In this document: piece by piece, positions 1 through 8,647 of the stretch
Numbering within the stretch: position 1 is the first letter of the stretch
Layout: the number at the start of each line of letters is the position of its first letter
NCBI GenBank assembly: GCA_965218935.1
Contig: CBDCMH010000002.1
Coordinates: forward strand, 186,001-250,000
Origin: JADFOI01 sp965218935
Lineage (GTDB): Bacteria > Acidobacteriota > UBA6911 > RPQK01 > JADFOI01
DNA length: 64,000 nucleotides
Direction: 5' to 3'
Notes under the pieces: model-generated
What the model saw: only the letters and a program-made list of their open reading frames with translations
What the model was told of the DNA's origin: nothing
Database searches by the model: none
Position numbers and translations under genes: made by a program

Positions 1-48
1 GCAGGCTTTGATCGCCTCAACGACTTCAGCAACAGAGAGTTCGATCAC
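1..48 (-). CDS. murF: MurF (UDP-MurNAc-tripeptide--D-Ala-D-Ala ligase), N-terminal fragment
   Basis: Only the first 16 codons are inside the window; they read V-I-E-L-S-V-A-E-V-V-E-A-I-K-A-C from a GTG start at 48. This resembles the usual MurF N-terminus, and murF normally follows murE in dcw clusters. The GTG overlaps the murE stop as GTGA, and the strong ribosome-binding site GAGGAGG lies inside the last murE codons, so translation is probably coupled. MurF would add D-Ala-D-Ala to the UDP-MurNAc tripeptide in the cytoplasm. The call rests mainly on position and overlap because so little of the protein is visible. Confidence 0.7.
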   Translation of the reverse strand, partial: MIELSVAEVVEAIKAC

Positions 49-1514
49 AGGACCTCCTCGACAAGACACTTAACCACTTCTCGATCGTCGAAGGGGATCC
101 TTCGGCCTTCAACTTCCTGGTGAGTCTCATGTCCCCTTCCAGCCACCAGGACCAGGTCTCCCTCTTGAGCCATTTTGAGAGCCCTGTCGATCGCTTCACG
201 GCGGTCCACAATGATTTCGTAGTTGCTTGAATCGGCTGGTATTCCTTCTCGGATTTCCGACACAATCTTATCGGGATCTTCGTATCGAGGATTGTCCGAG
301 GTGACGATGGCCCAATCGGCGTGGCTCACCGCAAGGGTTCCCATTGTGGCACGCTTGGTTCGATCCCGATCTCCCCCGCAGCCAAAAACACAGAGAATGC
401 GTCCCTGGGCGAGTTGGCGGCAAAGCATCAGTACGTTCTCCAGGGCGTGGGGCGTGTGTGCGTAGTCCACGATGACGGTGAAGCGCCGGTCCATGTCAAC
501 CTTTTCAAAGCGTCCTGGAACCCGGTCCAATCGCGCGATACCCTGGCAAATTTGCTCATCCGTGACTCCTAAAAAACTGGCCGCTGTTGCGGCAGCCATG
601 ATGTTGTACAGGTTGTGTTGGCCTGCCAGGGGGCTGAACAAGGAGAGCCGCCGATTGAAGAACTGGAGATCCGCTTCGATGCCCTCAACGGAATTTTTGT
701 GGGCCACTGGATAGACGTCGCTGTTCTCAGAAAATCCGAACGTGACCGACTGAATTTCGGGCGGGAGCTGGATACGGGCCACCATAGGATCATCCGCGTT
801 CAACACGGCGTGTTTGAGGCCCGGGTTGTAAGCGGTTTGGAAGAGCCGGCACTTCACTTTGAAGTACTCTTCCAGACTGCCGTGAAAGTCGAGATGGTCC
901 TGGCTCAAGTTTGTAAAGACGGCCACTGGAAAAGAACATCGATACACTCGATGAAAGTATAGGGCGTGAGAGGAAACCTCCAGGACCCCCGTACGACATC
1001 CGGATTGCACGGCCCGAGCCAGAATCTCCTGAATATCTACTGCTTCGGGAGTGGTTCGCTCTGATTCCCCCTGCCATTCCCCCACTTGGGTCTTAATCGT
1101 CCCCATGAGCAGCGAGGGACCCTGGCACTCCAGAATAGCGTTGATCAAAAAAGTGGTCGTTGTCTTTCCATTGGTTCCGGTGATCCCCGCGAGTTGGAGC
1201 TGGCGGGAAGGATGCTGATAGAAGTGGTCCGCCAGCGAGGCCATGAAAGGCCTGACCGCTTCCACCTGAATCCAAGGTACCATTGGGCCAGGCGGCGGCT
1301 CCTGTTGCGAGGCAACCGCCACAGCACCCTGTTCCAGAGCCTCACCAATGTAGAGGTGTCCGTCTGTCTGGGCTCCCTCAATGGCAAAAAAAAGTGAACC
1401 CTCTTTCACCCGGCGGGAATCGTAATCGAGTGAGCGAATTTCCGGGTTCATCTTCTTACGGGGCTCTCGCAGCGACTGAACCGTCTGAATCGAGAGCAAC
1501 TCTTGAAGTCGCAT
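45..1514 (-). CDS. murE: MurE, UDP-MurNAc-L-Ala-D-Glu--meso-DAP ligase
   Basis: Cytoplasmic Mur ligase that adds the third stem-peptide residue. It shows the ATP-binding loop GITGTNGKTTT about 110 residues from the chosen start, a Mur-ligase central domain with the conserved lysine region YFKVKCRLF, and a C-terminal domain with SDNPRYEDP. The DNPR motif is the known signature for meso-diaminopimelate, which implies DAP-type peptidoglycan. The reading frame is open back to a GTG at 1544, but the ATG at 1514 gives the family-typical start MRLQELL, and I prefer it. Even so it overlaps the end of ftsI by 59 bases. That is a long overlap and suggests tight coupling. murF follows with a 4-base overlap. 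Confidence 0.95.
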   Translation of the reverse strand: MRLQELLSIQTVQSLREPRKKMNPEIRSLDYDSRRVKEGSLFFAIEGAQTDGHLYIGEALEQGAVAVASQQEPPPGPMVPWIQVEAVRPFMASLADHFYQHPSRQLQLAGITGTNGKTTTTFLINAILECQGPSLLMGTIKTQVGEWQGESERTTPEAVDIQEILARAVQSGCRTGVLEVSSHALYFHRVYRCSFPVAVFTNLSQDHLDFHGSLEEYFKVKCRLFQTAYNPGLKHAVLNADDPMVARIQLPPEIQSVTFGFSENSDVYPVAHKNSVEGIEADLQFFNRRLSLFSPLAGQHNLYNIMAAATAASFLGVTDEQICQGIARLDRVPGRFEKVDMDRRFTVIVDYAHTPHALENVLMLCRQLAQGRILCVFGCGGDRDRTKRATMGTLAVSHADWAIVTSDNPRYEDPDKIVSEIREGIPADSSNYEIIVDRREAIDRALKMAQEGDLVLVAGRGHETHQEVEGRRIPFDDREVVKCLVEEVL

Positions 1515-3570
1515 CTTTGCTACTACTCGAGAAAAAGACTTCACAGACCATACCTTTCGAGACTTTACTCCGTGCCGGCGGGTTCTGGGCGACCGCTACC
1601 CCGCTGCCGAAAACCTTTAATCGCAGGCCGAGACCCGCACACCGCTGGACAATTTCTCGCAAGCTCAATCCTGAAAAGTCGGGCATCGCAAAGGGCTTCG
1701 TTTCCACGGTGACTGTGTTTCTCGGTTTCTGCTTTGCAGGCTCTTCCCGTATGAGTGTCAAAACCGTTTCCGCCAGCTGTTCCAGCGGAAGCTGCTCCTC
1801 CTCTACTGAGATACCTGGCGAAGCCACAAGTTCCATGGGAGCCGTCTGTGGGGTTACCTCGTCCATTCGAAGAGGCTGATCCCGAGGCACCCGAAGGTGA
1901 ATCAGAGAGTGCTCCACGATCTGCGTGAAGACAGGTGCTGCCAGGTGACCTCCATGGTATTCCCCATGGGGTTCGTTGATGACGACGATGGCAGCAACAA
2001 CCGGATCGTCAAGAGGTGCAAATCCGACATATGAAGCAACAAATTGGGTGTCGGAATATTCTCCGTCGATGAATTTTTGAGCGGTACCCGTCTTTCCTGC
2101 CGAGGAGTATCCGTTGAGTTGAGCACCAACCCCTGTTCCTTCCCTTACAGCCAGGGAAAGAGCCTTTTTCATCTGAAGAGTGGTTTCAAGCCGGATGATC
2201 CGTCTTCTGGAGGCCTGAGGCTCATAAAAGACATCTCCCGTGGGTGTCAAAACGCGACGCACCACTCGAGGAGTGACCAGGTATCCCCCGTTGGCGATTG
2301 TGGCGATGGTTCTCAACACCTGAAGCGGTGTCACACCCACCTCCTGCCCAATCGAGAGCGCTCCAATGGAAATCTTGGACCATTGAGAAGGAGGACGCAG
2401 CAATCCGACCTGCTCTCCGGGCAGATCGATTCCTGTTTTCTCGCCGAAACCGAACTGCCTGATGTACTGGTAAAGCTTCTCTTCTCCCAGGCGCAGGCCC
2501 AGCTTGATCGTTCCTATGTTGCTCGATTTAGCCAGTACTTCGTTGAAGCTCAGAAGTCCGAAACCCTGGCTGGCCTCACGGTACTGTCTTCCGGCAATGC
2601 TGAAAGTTTCCATCCGGCAGTCTATAAACTCGGAGGGATCGGCCAAGTCCTCATTGAGAACCGCGGAAAAAACAACCAGCTTGAAAGTGGAGCCAGGCTC
2701 GTAGATATCCAAAATAGCGCGGTTGCGGCGGACTTCCGCTCCAAAATCGGAGTAGAGATTCGGGTTGAAGGAAGGGTAAGAGACCATGGCAAAAATCTCA
2801 CCCGTGTGTGGGTCCATGATAATGGCACTTCCACTCACCGCCTGGCTGGACCGAAGGGCGTCCTCCAAAACCTGTTGAGCAGCGTACTGAATCGGCCTGT
2901 CAATATTCAGAACCAGGGTATTTCCGCCAGACTGTCCCCAGCGGGCATCGCTGGCATAGCTGTGCCGTTTGGCGTCGACGCTCAGATGAACCCGGGTGTT
3001 CTTTCCCTTAATGGAATCGTTGTAAAGATACTCCAGGCCAGCCAAACCTTCGTTATCCAGACCCGTGAACCCGAGCACATGCGCGGCCAGGTCACGGCCC
3101 GGGTAAATCCTTCCGGTCTCTTCTTGAAAGTACACACCCGGCAAATTCAGCTTTCGGATCTGTTGGCCCTGACGGGGCGGGATTTTTCGGGCCAGATAGA
3201 CAAAGGGCCGATCACTGATGAGTACTTGGTAAAGTTCCTGTTCATGCTTCTCGAGAAGGGGAGCGAGAGCTCTGGCTGTGTGGAGAGGTTCGAGTACTTC
3301 TCTGGGATGGACAAAAACAGAATCGATCTTGACACTAATGGCCAGTTCGTCGAGATGACGATCCAGGATATCCCCCCGCTTGGGACTGAGCTCGATGTAC
3401 CCGATCTGTTGCTGTTCGGCCTTTAAACGATATTCCTCACTCTTGAATATCTGAAGATAAACAAGACGACCGACAAGAGTGAGGCTCCACACCCCGAGGA
3501 ACAGGTACAGACCGAGGAGACGAGACAGGAGGGCAATTCTGTGTTTCTTCCATTTATCCAAAGACTTCAT
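1456..3570 (-). CDS. ftsI: FtsI-type division transpeptidase (class B PBP) with C-terminal PASTA domain
   Basis: Peptidoglycan transpeptidase of the divisome, anchored in the inner membrane by one segment at about residues 12-36. The order is a PBP dimerisation domain, then a transpeptidase domain with the active-site motifs STFK (Ser294), SSN (349-351) and KTG (493-495). One PASTA-like domain follows at about 625-681, and a short polar tail ends the protein. At 704 residues it is longer than proteobacterial FtsI because of the PASTA domain, which is common in Gram-positives, Acidobacteriota and Deltaproteobacteria-like groups. It sits between ftsL (4-base overlap) and murE (overlapping), the classic dcw order. 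The last codons also encode the start of murE in another frame. Confidence 0.95.
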   Translation of the reverse strand: MKSLDKWKKHRIALLSRLLGLYLFLGVWSLTLVGRLVYLQIFKSEEYRLKAEQQQIGYIELSPKRGDILDRHLDELAISVKIDSVFVHPREVLEPLHTARALAPLLEKHEQELYQVLISDRPFVYLARKIPPRQGQQIRKLNLPGVYFQEETGRIYPGRDLAAHVLGFTGLDNEGLAGLEYLYNDSIKGKNTRVHLSVDAKRHSYASDARWGQSGGNTLVLNIDRPIQYAAQQVLEDALRSSQAVSGSAIIMDPHTGEIFAMVSYPSFNPNLYSDFGAEVRRNRAILDIYEPGSTFKLVVFSAVLNEDLADPSEFIDCRMETFSIAGRQYREASQGFGLLSFNEVLAKSSNIGTIKLGLRLGEEKLYQYIRQFGFGEKTGIDLPGEQVGLLRPPSQWSKISIGALSIGQEVGVTPLQVLRTIATIANGGYLVTPRVVRRVLTPTGDVFYEPQASRRRIIRLETTLQMKKALSLAVREGTGVGAQLNGYSSAGKTGTAQKFIDGEYSDTQFVASYVGFAPLDDPVVAAIVVINEPHGEYHGGHLAAPVFTQIVEHSLIHLRVPRDQPLRMDEVTPQTAPMELVASPGISVEEEQLPLEQLAETVLTLIREEPAKQKPRNTVTVETKPFAMPDFSGLSLREIVQRCAGLGLRLKVFGSGVAVAQNPPARSKVSKGMVCEVFFSSSSKDATSRVALDSDGSVAARAP

Positions 3571-3965
3571 TCATGCAAGATCTTTTTCTGAAGCGTCGAT
3601 TGTGCCACCACCTGAGCAGTGGGTTTGAGAGTCACACTATCGGAATTGAGAATTCTGACCTCAGGGCGGTTCGAGCTGACCAGACCCAGTTCACTGGCCT
3701 CTCGATAGACGCTTTCCGGATTGATGAGAGAGGAATGCTCCGCCCGAAGGGTGGCGTTGATCTCCCGTAATTCATTGCTTTCTTTTCTGAGGTGTTCCAT
3801 CTGGTAATGAACGTTAAGGATTTCATTGCGAGACCAAGCGTAACCCAATATAAGACAGACAAGAAGTGCAACCACGCTGATCCAGCGGGCAATCTCAGAA
3901 AATGTAGCCCGATCGTCGCTTCCAACCGGATAGTTACTCAATTCCTGGTGCTGCAAATCAATCAT
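3567..3965 (-). CDS. ftsL: FtsL-like division protein
   Basis: Small bitopic membrane protein of 132 residues. A polar cytoplasmic N-terminus precedes one transmembrane helix at about 27-45, followed by a leucine/glutamate-rich periplasmic coiled coil at about 50-80. FtsL proteins bridge FtsQ/FtsB and FtsW/FtsI in the divisome and are poorly conserved in sequence, so the call rests on topology, length and position between rsmH and ftsI. Its stop overlaps the ftsI start as ATGA. A GGAG lies nine bases before the ATG. The 72-base gap from rsmH carries CTGACA-type and TTGAACC-type short repeats. Confidence 0.8.
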   Translation of the reverse strand: MIDLQHQELSNYPVGSDDRATFSEIARWISVVALLVCLILGYAWSRNEILNVHYQMEHLRKESNELREINATLRAEHSSLINPESVYREASELGLVSSNRPEVRILNSDSVTLKPTAQVVAQSTLQKKILHE

Positions 3966-4037
3966 GGGCTCAACTCCAAGTTTCAGGTTCTAGGTTCAAA
4001 GTTTTACTCTCCTCTGTCTTCTTCTTTATGTCAGTTG

Positions 4038-4985
4038 TCAGCTGTCAGCTGTTTCCATCTTCTCCAGCGCCCGCAGCTTGGCACTCCGCGCCCGAGGATT
4101 GCTCTCGATTTCCTGCGGGGAAGACGTCACCGGTTTCCTGGTTAGAATCCGGACCTGTTCCACTCTGGGACAATCGCAAAACTCGACTGGCTTAAAGCAG
4201 ATGCATTTGCCGGCCGCTTTGCGAAAAACCGTCTTGACGATTCGATCCTCCAGGCTGTGAAAGGAAATCACCACCAGTCTTCCCTGATCAGCCAGCAAAG
4301 AGATGGCCTGTTGCAGAAATTCCTCCAGTCCAGCCAATTCCTGATTGACCTCGATGCGCAAGGCCTGAAACACCTGAGTGGCTGGGTGGATACGGTGTGG
4401 ACGGCGTCCTTTGACCTTCTCGACGATTTGAGACAGATCGGTGGTGGTACAAAATTGCGATGATTTCCGATGTTCGACAATGGCTGTGGCGATCCTTCGG
4501 GCAGCCTTCTCCTCCCCGTAACGCCAAAAGATCTCTGCCAACTCCTCTGCGGAACACTCGTTGAGCAACAGAGCGGCAGTGGTTTCCTGTCGAGTGTCCA
4601 TGCGCATGTCAATGGGCCCTTCCCGTCGAAAGCTGAAACCTCTCTCGGGCGAACCCAGCTGATACGAGGAGACCCCGAGATCGAGCAGACATCCATCCAC
4701 GGCCGCAACCCCCAGTCGAGAGAGAAGGGTCGGCAACTCCTTAAAGTTCTGGTGGAAAGCTTGAAGATTGGAATGGGGTCCCAGGCGTTCTCGGGCACTG
4801 TCCAGGGCTTCCTGGTCTCGGTCCAAAGCGATCAACCGACCCGTTCCTTCAAGTCGGGAAAGAATTTCCTCGGAGTGCCCTCCTGATCCCTGTGTGCAGT
4901 CCACGTAAAACCCTTCTTTCCTGACTCGCAGGAAATCCAAAACTTCACCGAGCAGGACGGGCATATGTTCCACAGCGGTACCCAT
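4038..4985 (-). CDS. rsmH: RsmH, 16S rRNA (cytosine1402-N4)-methyltransferase
   Basis: Methylates C1402 in the 16S rRNA decoding site using S-adenosylmethionine. The N-terminal HMPVLLGEVLD and the SAM-binding segment GSGGHSEEIL at about residues 34-43 are typical of MraW/RsmH. VVISFHSLEDRIVK near residue 240 is the other family hallmark. The length of 315 is normal. Its start overlaps the mraZ stop by one base (shared position 4985). The C-terminus ends in Ala-Asp-Ser-stop, and that stop codon lies inside a CAGCTGACA tandem repeat shared with polX and yidD, so the last residues may be repeat-derived. Confidence 0.96.
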   Translation of the reverse strand: MGTAVEHMPVLLGEVLDFLRVRKEGFYVDCTQGSGGHSEEILSRLEGTGRLIALDRDQEALDSARERLGPHSNLQAFHQNFKELPTLLSRLGVAAVDGCLLDLGVSSYQLGSPERGFSFRREGPIDMRMDTRQETTAALLLNECSAEELAEIFWRYGEEKAARRIATAIVEHRKSSQFCTTTDLSQIVEKVKGRRPHRIHPATQVFQALRIEVNQELAGLEEFLQQAISLLADQGRLVVISFHSLEDRIVKTVFRKAAGKCICFKPVEFCDCPRVEQVRILTRKPVTSSPQEIESNPRARSAKLRALEKMETADS

Positions 4986-5425
4986 CAGATCCCCAATTCA
5001 GCCAAGGCGGTGGCATCCTTGTCTGTGTAGGGATTGGATTCGAGAAGGCTCTGGACCCGCTCCCTGTTCCACACTTGTAAATAGGTCAGATATCCCATCA
5101 CGGCCACTTCACCATCAACTTGAGCCGCCTCTCGCAAGTGGGTTTGGATGAGCGCTCGCCCCTGCTTGTCCATAGAAGAGGCCTGTCCATAGTAGTTGGC
5201 ACGGAGCAAAAACTTTTCTTTCTCCGGGAGCATTTTCGGGGGTATCGACAACTTTGCCTCTATTTCCTCCCATTCCCTGAAAGGATAAATCAGAAGGTTC
5301 TCTCCCGTGATACTGGTGATATAGAGTTCAGGGCCATACTGTTCTAAAATAAACTTTCGGTGGGCAGTCGGAATCTTGATCCGACCTTGACGGTCCAGTT
5401 TTGCTGGGAAATTGCCCCGTAACAT
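4985..5425 (-). CDS. mraZ: MraZ, SpoVT/AbrB-fold regulator of the dcw operon
   Basis: First gene of the division and cell-wall cluster, 146 residues. Two AbrB-like half-domains are visible, with DRQGRIKIP near residue 11 and DKQGRALI near residue 84. In known cases MraZ oligomerises into a ring and binds repeated TGGG-type boxes in its own promoter to control the operon. The 5'-leader contains a G-rich stretch GTGGGGGTGGAG that could hold such boxes, though spacing and identity are not convincing. A sigma70-like promoter lies at 5478-5505, and an insertion sequence starts a few bases further upstream. Confidence 0.95.
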   Translation of the reverse strand: MLRGNFPAKLDRQGRIKIPTAHRKFILEQYGPELYITSITGENLLIYPFREWEEIEAKLSIPPKMLPEKEKFLLRANYYGQASSMDKQGRALIQTHLREAAQVDGEVAVMGYLTYLQVWNRERVQSLLESNPYTDKDATALAELGI

Positions 5426-5477
5426 CTACAGACTCCACCCCCACTGAAAATCTCTCCTATGCAAACCTATTTGGTCT

Positions 5478-5505
5478 ATTTTAGTCCAAAATGGTCCGAA
5501 GTCAA
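5478..5505 (-). promoter_or_regulatory. Sigma70-like promoter of the mraZ-dcw operon
   Basis: Read on the minus strand: TTGACT, a 16-base spacer, then TAAAAT, followed by about 52 bases of leader to the mraZ ATG. Both hexamers are close to consensus. The spacer contains GGACCATTTTGGAC, partly palindromic, which could be an operator. IS copy 1 and its 5-bp target duplication begin immediately upstream of the -35, leaving the core promoter intact. Confidence 0.65.
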
Positions 5506-5510
5506 GAAAA

Positions 5511-6974
5511 CGAATTGCCTCATCAAAAATCTATTCGAAATAGATACGTTGCCTCATTAAAAAATCTATTCGAAATTGCCTGGCCCTGAGCAGGGGAATA
5601 GAAGTGTCCTCCATGAAGGAATGGAGGGCACCAATGAGGTTAACGATGGCAGAAAAGCGTGTATTGATCAAAAGTTTTGCCCCCCGCTACCGGAAGAAGG
5701 GCAAGAAGGTGAAGGGGGAAGTGTTGACGGAGTTTACCCAAATGACGGGCTACAACCGCTGCTATGGAGCCTATCTGCTTCGCCACCAGGGCAAGCGGAT
5801 CCGGTTGAGCCCCAAGCTGGTGGCGGTAGGGGATATCGGCAAGAGAGTACGGCGAGAGCGGGCCCGCAAATACGACCAGAAAGTTCTAAAGGCGCTGACG
5901 ATGATCTGGGAGATACTGGACTATTTGTGTGGCAAACGTCTGGTCGCGATTTTGCCGGAAGTGGTACCCATTTTACAAAGACATGGGGAACTGAAAGTGG
6001 ATGCCAGCACCCATGAGCGGTTGATGCAGATCAGCGCCGCCACCATCGATCGGCTGCTGGAGCCCGAAAGGTGCAAGCACCGTCTCAAAGGACGATCCGG
6101 AACCAAGCCGGGAACGCTGCTCAAACACCAGATTCCGATCAAGCGTTTCGCCGACTGGCAGGAGGATCGCCCCGGTTTTGTGGAAGTGGACCTGGTGGGC
6201 CATGAGGGAGGCCAGGGTCGGGGGGACTACCTTCAAACCCTGGATGTGACGGACGTGTACACGGGCTGGACAGAGGTCCGAGCGGTGCGCAATAAGGCCC
6301 AGGTGTGGGTCCTGGAAGCGATGAAGCTGCTTCAGAAGCGCTCGCCCTTCCCTTGGCTGGGGATGGCTTCGGACAACGGCAGCGAGTTCATCAACAAGCA
6401 CTTGATTCGTTTTTGTGAGCAGGAAAAGATCAGCTTCAGCCGAACCCGCCCCTCGCGCAAGAATGACAACCCTTATGTGGAGCAGAAAAACTATTCGGTG
6501 GTTCGGCGGGCCGTGGGTTATGCTCGCTACGAGGGAGAGCGAGAACAGGAGCTGGTGAACGAGTTGTACGATCGGCTGCGACTGCAGATCAACTTTTTCA
6601 AGCCGGTCATGAAGATGGTGGCCAAGCAACGTCGAGGGTCTCGGATCTGGAAAAAGTATGATGTGCCGAAAACTCCCTACCGGAGGATCTGCGAGTCCCC
6701 TGAGGTGGCGGACAAGATCAAGCGGGAACTGGCCCGAGAGTATGAGAAGCTCAATCCGGCCCAGCTGGCACGGCAGATCGGCTGGCTTCAGAATTGCCTT
6801 TTGCTCAAACCGACTCCTGAGCAGAAGAAACGATGGGAAGCGGGCTGGATGTGAAAATCTTTCTCTTGCTGCAGGCTGCGGGTGTTGGGCAAGGGGTTGC
6901 CACTCCTCTGGTTGGTGCTTTTTACCACCACTTTTTGCAATCCCTTTCGGATAGATTCTTAGTGAGGCAACGGG
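5511..6974 (+). mobile_element. Insertion sequence copy 1 (1464 bp, one right-end repeat lost)
   Basis: Bounded by CGAATTGCCTC on the left and GAGGCAACGGG on the right, with a perfect 5-bp direct repeat GAAAA (5506-5510 and 6975-6979) as target duplication. The left end has two tandem terminal motifs (TTGCCTCAT, a short A-rich run, then ATCTATTCGAAA) spaced 34 bp. The right end here has only one inverted motif, whereas copies 2-4 have two spaced 36 bp, so this copy is exactly 36 bp shorter. Loss by recombination between the two GAGGCAACG repeats would explain it. One base in the left end (AAATAGATACG instead of AAATGGATACG) also distinguishes this copy. Confidence 0.93.
5634..6854 (+). CDS. 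DDE (rve-type) transposase, IS copy 1
   Basis: Transposase of 406 residues from an ATG preceded by GGAGGG five bases upstream; in-frame starts at 5604 (GTG) and 5613 (ATG) are possible but lack a good ribosome-binding site. The N-terminal third is helical and probably DNA-binding. An integrase-core fold follows, with the DDE triad visible in VEVDLVGH (Asp186), ASDNGSEF (Asp247) and NPYVEQKN (Glu283). The 36-residue spacing between the second Asp and the Glu is typical of the IS3/IS481/retroviral-integrase superfamily. The exact IS family is not certain. The protein is identical in copies 1, 3 and 4 over the chosen frame. Confidence 0.93.
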   Translation: MRLTMAEKRVLIKSFAPRYRKKGKKVKGEVLTEFTQMTGYNRCYGAYLLRHQGKRIRLSPKLVAVGDIGKRVRRERARKYDQKVLKALTMIWEILDYLCGKRLVAILPEVVPILQRHGELKVDASTHERLMQISAATIDRLLEPERCKHRLKGRSGTKPGTLLKHQIPIKRFADWQEDRPGFVEVDLVGHEGGQGRGDYLQTLDVTDVYTGWTEVRAVRNKAQVWVLEAMKLLQKRSPFPWLGMASDNGSEFINKHLIRFCEQEKISFSRTRPSRKNDNPYVEQKNYSVVRRAVGYARYEGEREQELVNELYDRLRLQINFFKPVMKMVAKQRRGSRIWKKYDVPKTPYRRICESPEVADKIKRELAREYEKLNPAQLARQIGWLQNCLLLKPTPEQKKRWEAGWM

Positions 6975-7005
6975 GAAAAAACGGCGTTATTACTGGGCTT
7001 TCCCC

Positions 7006-7282
7006 TAAGTACTCCCTTTCAATAAATACGGTAACGTTTGCGGATGAGGCTTGCGAGGTGAGGTCGCGAAGCGAGGAGGAGGCGATGCAGGCATCGGCGA
7101 CGACGAGAGACAAAAAGATCACCCGCAACCCCCAGTCCGCCCGAAGGGTTGGAGCGCGACGGGCCCATCTCTTTGTTGCTCCTTCTCGCCGATGTCGCTG
7201 CGTCGCCTCGTCGTCGCGCCTCGATCTGGGCTCCGTCGCGCTCCCAACAAACGCTATCGTATTTATTGAAAAGGAGTACTTA
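7006..7282. repeat. Inverted-repeat (MITE-like) element family 1, copy a (divergent)
   Basis: About 277 bp with terminal inverted repeats TAAGTACTCC(C/T)TTTCAATAA and further matching inward to GTTTG, so roughly 35 bp each end. The interior is a long imperfect palindrome rich in CGACGACGA and GCGAGGAGG, homologous to copies b, c and d, but the outermost bases differ from theirs. The palindrome extends outward through CCCC/GGGG. Its right end supplies the TAA stop codon of the minus-strand transporter at 7280-7282. Confidence 0.8.
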
Positions 7283-8641
7283 GGGGGAAAAGAGGACCGA
7301 TTCCTCGATTTCATTCTCGGAGTGGGCAATCACGGCCGCTCCTGTTGCATCGCTCCAGATATTTGTCATTGTTCTGGCCATGTCCAGGATCCGGTCCACA
7401 CCCAAGATCAGCGAGGTGTACTCAAGCGGAAGATGAACGGCTTGTAAAATAATGACCATCATCACCAGTCCCGCATGGGGAATCCCGGCCGCTCCGATGC
7501 TGACCGTCAGTGCAAGAAAGACAATGAACAGCTGGCTCCACAGTGTGAGCGCAGGGAAATCGGGATGGTTGCTGGCATGAACCTGGGCAATGAAGAGCAC
7601 CGTTACACATTCATAAAGGGCCGTTCCATCCATGTTCACGGTGGCGCCCAGGGGCAGAACAAAGCTGGTGATGCGATTGGAAAGCCCCGCCCCCTGGTGG
7701 GCCCGTTCCATGGTCACGGCCAGTGTCCCACTGCTGGAGGCGGTGGAGAATCCGGTCCAGAGTGCCGGGCTCATAGCCCGCATGTAACGGTAAGGAGGGT
7801 GACCCGTAAAAAACATCAGCAAGAGAGGAAGGGTCACAAGAAAGTGGATCGCTAAGGCTAAGGCCACCGTCAGGACGTAGGGAAAAAGGCTGATAAATAT
7901 TCCCGGCCCACTGGTGGCTACTGTGGTCGCGATCAGTGCCGCGATTCCCACGGGCGCCAGCGAAATGACGAATTGGGTCATCTTCATCATCACGGCAGCG
8001 CCACCCTCAATGAAGGACACCATTCCGGCGGCAGCCTTCTCCTCAACCAGCAACAAGAAAATCCCAAAGAGGAGGGAAAAGAAAATGACACCAAACATAT
8101 CGAAGGTTGCCGCTGCCTCGACAATATTCTCAGGAATCATGGACGCAATCACACCCCAGAAGGATTGTGGTGGTTGTGTTTCTATGGCCTGAGTGGGAAT
8201 TTGAATCTCTGTTCCTCGCCCTGGACCGACTACATTCACTACAGCCAGGCCCGTGATGATGGCGAGCAAGCTCGTTAAGACATACCATGCGCCTGTCTTG
8301 ATCCCAATGCGTCCAAGCCGGCTTGCTTCTTTTATCCCGGAGATTCCCAAGACAAGGGAGAAGAAAACAAGGGGAAGAACAATCATCGTCAGGAGACTCA
8401 TGAAGATGCGAGAGAGTCCCTCGATGCTCGCACCAATGGGGGTTGCGATAACCCTCCGCCTCAGCTCTTCATTAATATCTTGAGCGTGCTCTTGAAGCTG
8501 TTGGGGCGTCGCTTCAGAGTACCCGGAACCCAGCACCATTTCTCGAGCTTCGTCGATATACGTTTGGTTAATGACGCTGCCAGTGAGAATACCCACCAGG
8601 ATTCCCAGCATAATCCACCAGTGGAGTTTGATTTTAGCCAT
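7280..8641 (-). CDS. Dicarboxylate/amino acid:cation symporter (DAACS family)
   Basis: Inner-membrane secondary transporter of 453 residues taking up acidic amino acids or C4-dicarboxylates with Na+ or H+. Family features seen: the serine-rich hairpin SSSGTLAVT, the NMDGTALYE motif of transmembrane segment 7 at about residue 345, and MARTMTNIWSDATGAAV in segment 8, whose Asp and Asn bind cation and substrate. About eight hydrophobic segments are present. It starts six bases after the proS stop, so the two are probably co-transcribed. The stop codon and last residues lie in the inverted-repeat element at 7006-7282, so the native C-terminus may have been altered. Glutamate, aspartate and succinate are all possible substrates. 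Confidence 0.9.
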   Translation of the reverse strand: MAKIKLHWWIMLGILVGILTGSVINQTYIDEAREMVLGSGYSEATPQQLQEHAQDINEELRRRVIATPIGASIEGLSRIFMSLLTMIVLPLVFFSLVLGISGIKEASRLGRIGIKTGAWYVLTSLLAIITGLAVVNVVGPGRGTEIQIPTQAIETQPPQSFWGVIASMIPENIVEAAATFDMFGVIFFSLLFGIFLLLVEEKAAAGMVSFIEGGAAVMMKMTQFVISLAPVGIAALIATTVATSGPGIFISLFPYVLTVALALAIHFLVTLPLLLMFFTGHPPYRYMRAMSPALWTGFSTASSSGTLAVTMERAHQGAGLSNRITSFVLPLGATVNMDGTALYECVTVLFIAQVHASNHPDFPALTLWSQLFIVFLALTVSIGAAGIPHAGLVMMVIILQAVHLPLEYTSLILGVDRILDMARTMTNIWSDATGAAVIAHSENEIEESVLFSP

Positions 8642-8647
8642 AAAGTT

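Noticed and set aside
2044..3426. Plus-strand frame of 460 codons opposite ftsI
   Set aside because: Antisense shadow of a confident FtsI gene.
5576..6016. Second open frame of 146 codons inside each IS copy
   Set aside because: It lies wholly within the transposase gene in another frame, shows no family features and no programmed frameshift slippery site was seen to join it.
5973..6629. Long minus-strand frame of about 218 codons in the IS, longer in copy 2
   Set aside because: Antisense to the transposase core with composition of a shadow frame and no start signals.
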